DNA from: Sphingopyxis macrogoltabida
GTDB lineage: Bacteria; Pseudomonadota; Alphaproteobacteria; Sphingomonadales; Sphingomonadaceae
Assembly: GCA_003241685.1 (NCBI GenBank)
Contig: QFPJ01000050.1
Span: 1-30,293 of the forward strand
Direction: 5' to 3'
DNA length: 30,293 nt
Part shown: positions 30,187-30,293 of the stretch, one piece after another
Layout: each line of letters starts with the position of its first letter
Numbering within the stretch: position 1 is the first letter of the stretch
Position numbers and translations under genes: made by a program
Notes under the pieces: generated by a model
What the model was told of the DNA's origin: nothing
Database searches by the model: none
Seen by the model: only the letters and a program-made list of their open reading frames with translations

Positions 30187-30293
30187 CTGGGCCCCTAGGG
30201 TCAGGACCCATTAATTTGCCGATCGAGGTTTGAAGCGATTTCGTTCAGGGCGAGGAAGAAAGGCGCAGGAATATGAATATATTTCAAGGCTTT
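30187..30293. other. AT-richer end of window, possible edge of a mobile or foreign segment
   Basis: Bases 30210-30293 are about 42% GC by hand count, far below the rest. The segment begins near GGGTC-AG-GACCC (30199-30210), an imperfect palindrome such as occurs at element ends. A minus-strand frame is open from the window edge to a TGA at 30201 (30 codons, ending LDRQINGS) and could be the 3' end of a gene; a plus-strand ATG at 30273 is also open. No transposase motif can be seen in so short a piece. Confidence 0.3.

Noticed and set aside
1..30293. tRNA or rRNA genes, CRISPR arrays, complete insertion sequences or prophage
   Set aside because: Reading both strands by eye, no cloverleaf, rRNA core motif, regularly spaced direct repeats or transposase/integrase motifs were found. 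Despite their name, the psp genes are host stress genes and not phage genes.

Overview
The window is a GC-rich chromosomal segment whose gene content points to an alphaproteobacterium of the sphingomonad group (Sphingopyxis/Sphingomonas-like). The evidence is a ChvG/ChvI two-component system next to a truncated HPr kinase and a sugar-independent PTS, hisZ, an Oar-type TonB receptor, an alphaproteobacterial-type SerC, and small DUF937 and DUF3597 proteins. The genus assignment is inferred; no rRNA gene is present.

Layout. (1) 1-2423: clpP, with a sigma-32-like promoter and flanked by two copies of a palindromic intergenic repeat, then clpX with a perfect palindrome over its putative -35. (2) 2704-7898: a large TonB-dependent outer-membrane receptor converging on a LOG-family protein through a strong bidirectional terminator, then an extensin-like lipoprotein. 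(3) 8071-12213: serC, serA and hisZ (serine and histidine biosynthesis), separated by palindromic repeats; serC has a leader hairpin that contains its Shine-Dalgarno sequence. (4) 12224-13440: a small exported protein, a DOPA 4,5-dioxygenase-like protein and SufE. (5) 13532-17872: an enlarged phage-shock-protein (Psp) envelope-stress locus. (6) 17883-21570: a lipoprotein, rplU-rpmA, a GNAT acetyltransferase, DUF937 and DUF3597 proteins. (7) 21804-30161: a Tat-exported DUF885 hydrolase, pckA, and divergently the chvI-chvG-hprK-rapZ-EIIA-ptsH cluster, which probably links envelope sensing and PTS phosphorylation state to carbon metabolism. (8) The last ~100 bases are much poorer in GC and may be the edge of a different or mobile segment.

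The most interesting region is the Psp locus. Divergent pspF faces a long co-oriented array on the minus strand. A near-consensus sigma-54 promoter (16743-16758) lies downstream of two tandem 20-bp-spaced operator-like sites that abut the pspF start codon. The first gene behind this promoter is a previously easy-to-miss 56-residue exported or membrane peptide, followed by a terminator-like hairpin with a T tract. Then come pspA, pspB, pspC and five more tiny proteins. Most of the five have a single membrane helix and a C-terminal coiled coil that repeats the PspB-like pattern L..R..VLERI. PspF itself keeps its GAFTGAT loop but appears to lack the conserved PPLRxRxxD segment of the AAA+ domain. 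The locus therefore looks like a Psp system diversified by tandem duplication of its small membrane adaptor.
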